Part shown: positions 60,979 through 64,000 of the stretch, one piece after another
Position numbering within the stretch: position 1 is the first letter of the stretch
Layout: every line of letters starts with the position of its first letter
Assembly: GCF_000015285.1 (NCBI RefSeq)
Contig: NC_008709.1
Coordinates: 248,001 to 312,000, forward strand
Length of the DNA stretch: 64,000 nucleotides
DNA from: Psychromonas ingrahamii 37
GTDB taxonomy: Bacteria; Pseudomonadota; Gammaproteobacteria; Enterobacterales; Psychromonadaceae
Direction: 5' to 3'
The notes under the pieces: generated by a model
The model's database searches: none
The model's input: only the letters and a program-made list of their open reading frames with translations
What the model was told of the DNA's origin: nothing
Program-made: the position numbers and the translations under genes

Positions 60979-60985
60979 CTCTAAC
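60979..60985 (-). other. Possible attI or attC half-site at the head of the array
   Basis: On the minus strand GTTAGAG sits 9-15 bp before the DUF2971 start, like the R' cores before the other cassettes. No attC body follows to the right. An AT-rich inverted repeat ATATCAATTT/AAATTGATAT lies about 75 bp further on. Confidence 0.4.
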
Positions 60986-61407
60986 TACTCATAGTTGCAT
61001 TGTAAATATAACGCGTATTAAACCGAAAAACTCTATATTTACGGTGGGAATACGGAATATATCAATTTGTTAAAATTGATATAACAATACATTTATAAAC
61101 CATAGAATCAAACAATTAAGATAGTTAATCAAATAATCATCATGTGGATAGATGGAAAAAGTCCATATTAACGACAGAAACAAAGAATAACGCCCAAACT
61201 GTATATAAAATCAGGAAAGAAACACAAAAGAAATAAATGACATATCCATTTTAAATGCCGTAGCAGAAAGTACGCGTGTTAAATTCAAGGCATTGATTGT
61301 TACTATAGCTGCATAAATCAGCTGTTACTCCACAAATTCTGAGCTCGATTTTTCCCAGAATAGTGCTTCATAGTCGTCAAGTTAATTTGGTCACTAATTT
61401 ATAGTTT
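60986..61407. other. Non-coding stretch between cassettes and IS
   Basis: No intI gene or other frame is supported. It contains the inverted repeat near 61057-61082 and a possible leftward promoter (TTGATA, 18 bp, TAAATA) that could drive the cassettes. Low GC throughout. Confidence 0.4.
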
Positions 61408-61480
61408 CTAAGGCGATGTATGGACTCCACAACTCTAGCAACTAGCCTAGAGTTACGGTAACTATCAAGGAGATCATACA

Positions 61481-62512
61481 ATGTTGAAATCTAATATCAT
61501 CGGAATCGATTTAGCTAAAAATATTCTTCAAATTTGCCATATCAGTAAATACGGTGAGTTAATCAGTAATAAAGCAGTTAGCCGACAAAAACTAAAACAG
61601 ATCCTAGCGAATCAGCAACCTGCGGTTGTTGCTATTGAAGGCTGTGGTAGTAGCCATTATTGGGGCCGGTACGCAGAACAGTTTGGTCATGATGTGCGAG
61701 TCATTAGCCCTAAAAAAGTAAAATGTTTTTTACAAGGCCACAAAACTGACGCTAATGATGCTTTGGCCATTGCAAATGCATCGTTACAGATAGGGTTAAA
61801 AACAAGTAAGCCCAAAAGTGAAGAACAGCAAACTTTACAAACATTAGACACAAGCCGACTGTTCCTATCACGCAGTATTACTGCCCTAGGCAACCATCTG
61901 CGTGCAATGCTATATGAATATGGCATTGTCAGTACTGTCGGTGTCAAAGGGTTAACTAAAGCCGTACTGGAAACGCTTGAAGCTAGCTTATTACCAGAGT
62001 GTTTACGGTCAACCGTCAATCAACTTTGGGTAACATATTTAAACTTAAAAACAGAGTTAGCCCAGTTAATCAAAACCAAAAACGGTCTGGTTCGTCAATT
62101 ACAGCCCTGTAAAGCATTAATGGATTTAGAAGGTGTTGCTGAAGTATGTGCAGGTATGCTGTATTCATCAATTGGTGATGGGAAGCAGTTTAAAAGTGGG
62201 CGGGAGGCATCGGCTTTTGTAGGGTTAACACCTAAACAACATAGCTCAGGGGGTAAAGTATTTATGACAGGAATTGATCGAGCTGGCGGAATTAAAGAAT
62301 TGAGATCGGCTTTATACCAAGGCGCACTTTCTTATATATGCCGATTGCCAGATGAACCCAAAACGGCCAAACAAGCATGGTTGATAAAACTGGTTCAACG
62401 CGCGGGTATTAAACGATCCTGTATTGCTTTGGCGAATAAAACAGTTAGAACCGCCTGGGCAATGCTACGTTATGAGAATCAATATAAGCAACAATCACTA
62501 TTAGTAATATAG
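61481..62512 (+). CDS. IS1111-group transposase (DEDD/Tnp_20)
   Basis: 343 aa. N-terminal RuvC-like DEDD domain: D in IGIDLAKN (about 10), E in AIEGCGSSHYW (about 52), and the two Asp in HKTDANDALAIA (about 91-94). The C-terminal Tnp_20 domain has FVGLTPKQHSSGGK with the candidate catalytic Ser (about 259). Full length, no frameshift. GGAG lies 9-12 bp before ATG 61481. Confidence 0.93.
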   Translation: MLKSNIIGIDLAKNILQICHISKYGELISNKAVSRQKLKQILANQQPAVVAIEGCGSSHYWGRYAEQFGHDVRVISPKKVKCFLQGHKTDANDALAIANASLQIGLKTSKPKSEEQQTLQTLDTSRLFLSRSITALGNHLRAMLYEYGIVSTVGVKGLTKAVLETLEASLLPECLRSTVNQLWVTYLNLKTELAQLIKTKNGLVRQLQPCKALMDLEGVAEVCAGMLYSSIGDGKQFKSGREASAFVGLTPKQHSSGGKVFMTGIDRAGGIKELRSALYQGALSYICRLPDEPKTAKQAWLIKLVQRAGIKRSCIALANKTVRTAWAMLRYENQYKQQSLLVI

Positions 62513-62738
62513 TAAACACGATAAAGAACAACAATAAGCAAAATTTTTACAATAATGATGAAGCATAAACGGTAAGACCAACCTGTTAAAAACCTGTCCA
62601 AAGCGAAAGTCATTAAGACTGTTAAGGCGAAGAGGATAACGGGTGCGCAAACATCATAGGCTAGAAAGTAGCTCTTTCATTAAAAGCCGTATATACGACC
62701 GCATCTTAATGTTTATGAAAAGTCATATTGTAAAATAC
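62513..62738 (+). ncRNA. Candidate seekRNA/bridge RNA region of the IS
   Basis: A 226-nt non-coding stretch lies between the transposase stop and the right subterminal repeat. In IS1111-group elements this region encodes the guide RNA that pairs with target and donor DNA. I infer its presence from position; I have not folded it or matched its loops to the target. Confidence 0.5.
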
Positions 62739-62868
62739 GTGGAGTCCATATACGCTTTGGGGGCGAAAGCGCCTTAGCTGAAGTCTTCAAGAAGTACATG
62801 ATTATGCAAATCGGCTTTACCAGAAAACAATTTTTATTTTGTTCGTTACTGGGCTAAAACGAGCTAAA

Positions 62869-62907
62869 GGGGTCGTCTCAACAGATAAGTAGAGCAAAAT
62901 TTATAAG
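62869..62907 (+). repeat. Tn3-like 39-bp terminal repeat, right copy
   Basis: GGGGTCGTCTCAACAGATAA begins the repeat and TAAG ends it. It matches the copy at 56154-56192 (opposite strand) at 31 of 39 positions. Its interior side points right, away from the cassettes. Confidence 0.65.
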
Positions 62908-63024
62908 TCAGTTTGTGGCCCAAAGATTTAAAAATATTGATCTAAAATAGCCCCTCTAAGTACATTGTTAATCTATAAATTTGCGTTTTAGGGAATCTCA
63001 CATTATAAATATCAATTTTAATTT

Positions 63025-63168
63025 AGTGGTAATATCGAGCGGATTGGAATAAAAAGAAGAGAAGTGTTTTTAACACTGTCGCGCTAAGCGCGTTAGGGGC
63101 TTATTTTTCAGTATTTTTTTAAAATTAACTATAAAATCAATGCCTATAAGCGTTGTTGGTTTTAGAGT
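63025..63168 (+). repeat. Tandem unit R0 (partial) of the alpA-upstream array
   Basis: Starts with GTAATATCGAGCGGATTGGA, similar to GTAACATCGAGC in unit R2. It carries the hairpin TCGCGCTAAGCGCG followed by a T-rich tract and AAAATTAACTATAAAAT, like the ends of the later units. It is the most diverged copy. The stretch 62908-63024 before it holds nothing recognised. Confidence 0.5.
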
Positions 63169-63418
63169 CTAGTGCCTAAACCTTGTGCCAAGGTTGACAG
63201 TAATAAATTATTTTTATTTCTCATTTATACCGTCCTAAGTAGGGGGCTATAGAGGGACATTAAGATGAATTGGGATAAAAAGGGATTGCCAACGGGAAAA
63301 AAGGAGTATACGATTTCCCCCATCGTAGAAGCTATGCCTGTTAGGGCATGGCTTTTTTTGTGCCTGTTGAAAAATTAATAACAAATAAAAATGTTGGGTG
63401 TGGTGTTGTTTTCCTGAT
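63169..63418 (+). ncRNA. Tandem unit R1 (250 bp) with terminator; candidate small RNA
   Basis: Begins CTAGTGCCTAAA...GACAGTAATAAATTATTTT, then GGGATAAAAAGGG and ACGGGAAA...TTTCCC. It ends in a clear intrinsic terminator GCTATGCC/GGCATGGC (63331-63338/63345-63352) with seven T and GCCTGTTGAAAAATTAATAA after it. No coding frame. Confidence 0.55.
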
Positions 63419-63660
63419 CTAGTACCTAAATATGCGCCAATATGGACAGTGATAAATTATTTTCATATCTCGTTTTTACTCCCTAATTAGAAAGTAACAT
63501 CGAGCACCTTTAAGATGGGTGGGATAAAAGGGGTTGCAAACGGGAAAAAACAAGCCTACGATTCCCGTAATGTTTAGTGCTGTCGTTTATTTAGTGCCGG
63601 ATTTTTTTATGTCTGTCGAAAATTAATAATAAAATAATCAGATATAATTCTTATATTGAG
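63419..63660 (+). ncRNA. Tandem unit R2 (242 bp); candidate small RNA
   Basis: Same block order as R1: CTAGTACCTAAA, GACAGTGATAAATTATTTT, GGGATAAAAGGGG, ACGGGAA/TTCCCGT (63540-63546/63562-63568), a weaker terminal hairpin before ATTTTTTT (63601), and GTCTGTCGAAAATTAATAAT. Stem positions change on both sides compared with R1 while pairing is kept in the ACGGGAA stem. No coding frame. Confidence 0.55.
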
Positions 63661-63745
63661 AGAAAGCTGTGCCCCTTGTTTGGGGTGCAGCTTTTTTTAT
63701 GCCTGTTGAAAATTAATAACAATATGTAAAAACTAAAGGGCTACT
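63661..63745 (+). ncRNA. Tandem unit R3, only the terminator end
   Basis: AAGCTGTGCCCC and GGGGTGCAGCTT (63664-63675/63682-63693) form a 12-bp stem with two G-U pairs, then seven T and GCCTGTTGAAAATTAATAAC. The 5' two-thirds of the unit are missing. Confidence 0.6.
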
Positions 63746-63776
63746 TTCAGCTCTAATGATTTTCAATAACACAAAA

Positions 63777-63807
63777 AACCTATCAACTTGTTGATGGGTT
63801 TTTTTTT
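63777..63807 (+). terminator. Terminator immediately upstream of alpA
   Basis: AACCTATCAAC (63777-63787) and GTTGATGGGTT (63790-63800) with a 2-base loop, then T to 63807. Only 20 bp separate it from the alpA ATG, leaving room for the ribosome-binding site but no promoter. It is a possible attenuator. Confidence 0.75.
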
Positions 63808-63827
63808 ACCTAAAGGAAAGGAAATTT

Positions 63828-64000
63828 ATGAAATTTATCCGAATCAAAGAAGTCCTCAATCGTACGGGATTATCTCGTTCGGTTCTGTACGCAAAGGTTG
63901 CCGCCCAGACTTTTCCGCAGTCTTTCACGTTGTCAGGATCTACCGTCGCCTGGTTAGAATCTGAGATTGAAGAGTGGATTGAATCTCGTATTCAAGAACG
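63828..64000 (+). CDS. AlpA-family transcriptional regulator, 3' end cut by window edge
   Basis: 57 codons visible, frame open at the right edge. FIRIKEVLNRTGLSRSVLYAKV is the AlpA/MerR-like HTH, with WLESEIEEWIESR as the recognition and wing tail typical of the family. AGGAAAGGAAA precedes ATG 63828. AlpA proteins switch on integrase/excision genes of P4-like islands and satellites, so it probably controls the island whose integrase is at 54809. Confidence 0.85.
   Translation, partial: MKFIRIKEVLNRTGLSRSVLYAKVAAQTFPQSFTLSGSTVAWLESEIEEWIESRIQE

Larger units (their letters stand above)
61416..62752 (+). mobile_element. IS1111-group (IS110 family) insertion sequence
   Basis: About 1.34 kb with subterminal inverted repeats TATGGACTCCAC (61419-61430) and GTGGAGTCCATA (62739-62750), the diagnostic feature of the IS1111 group. 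It contains one transposase gene and a long non-coding right end. There is no long target duplication. It appears intact. Confidence 0.85.
61408..62777. other. Perfect stem-loop split by the IS
   Basis: CTAAGG (61408-61413) on the left and CGCTTT-GGGGGCG-AAAGCGCCTTAG (62753-62777) on the right rejoin to a stem with arms CTAAGGCGCTTT/AAAGCGCCTTAG (12 bp, perfect) and a 7-base loop. CG occurs on both sides of the IS (61414-61415 and 62753-62754). The hairpin was the insertion target. Confidence 0.75.

Noticed and set aside
60971..61480. Integron integrase gene
   Set aside because: This is where intI would be expected, but no frame or tyrosine recombinase motif is present on either strand.
61416..62752. 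Insertion of the IS into an attC site
   Set aside because: Some IS1111 elements do this, but the rejoined target is a CTAAGGCG hairpin without RYYYAAC/GTTRRRY cores.

Overview
The window is chromosomal DNA from a low-GC marine gammaproteobacterium, most likely Psychromonas or a close relative in the Moritella/Psychromonas group. Evidence: an argECBFGH cluster whose last gene is an argH-argA fusion, conserved enteric/vibrio-type gene pairs (yigZ-trkH-hemG, yihI-hemN, murB-birA, ppc-argE), a gammaproteobacterial 16S with the CCTCCTTA anti-Shine-Dalgarno end, and two NhaA antiporters. The genus is inferred from memory of these traits, not from a search.

Layout. 1-9.5 kb: yigZ (cut by the edge), trkH, hemG, recQ, an orphan small gene, a YbjD/OLD-like ATPase, a META lipoprotein and spoT. 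9.7-10.8 kb: an nfo (endonuclease IV) pseudogene split by a MITE-like element. 10.9-16 kb: DUF4124 gene, anmK, hemN, DUF2489 gene, yihI and cytochrome c4, all leftward. 16-27.3 kb: engB, prlC, then leftward cobO/btuR, nhaA, a YcbL-like hydrolase and leuA with a leucine-rich leader peptide and attenuator, then msrB, murB and birA. 27.6-28 kb: tRNA Thr-Tyr-Gly. 28.4-36.9 kb: a CHASE4-GGDEF-EAL protein, a second nhaA, an SDR, xylB and tusA, with long empty spacers. 37-48 kb: ppc and the arginine genes (argE divergent from argCBFGH(A), with tandem ARG boxes), then a gamma-carbonic-anhydrase-like gene. 48.2-54.6 kb: a complete rRNA operon, P1-P2-16S-tRNA Ile-tRNA Ala-23S-5S-5S-tRNA Thr.

54.8 kb to the right edge is a genomic island. 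A P4-type tyrosine integrase sits just downstream of tRNA-Thr(GGT), the likely attachment site. It is followed by a six-gene integron cassette array on the minus strand, with recognisable attC sites between the genes but no integron integrase in view (a CALIN). The cassettes encode a SIR2-like protein, a predicted nuclease of the HrgA/COG2958 type, a DUF2971 protein, a four-helix membrane protein and two unknowns. Next come an IS1111-group insertion sequence placed inside a perfect stem-loop, two outward-facing Tn3-like terminal repeats bracketing cassettes plus IS, and about 0.75 kb of imperfect tandem repeats. Units of these repeats end in terminator-like hairpins. The window ends in an AlpA-type regulator preceded by its own terminator. 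The repeat/terminator array upstream of alpA and the cassette array are the best candidates for undescribed biology.

A second theme is a dispersed repeat family. Two near-full-length MITE-like copies (one inside nfo), one half copy and five short palindromes share the terminal motif ATACCCA...CTTGAAGATGC and lie in intergenic spacers over the first 26 kb.
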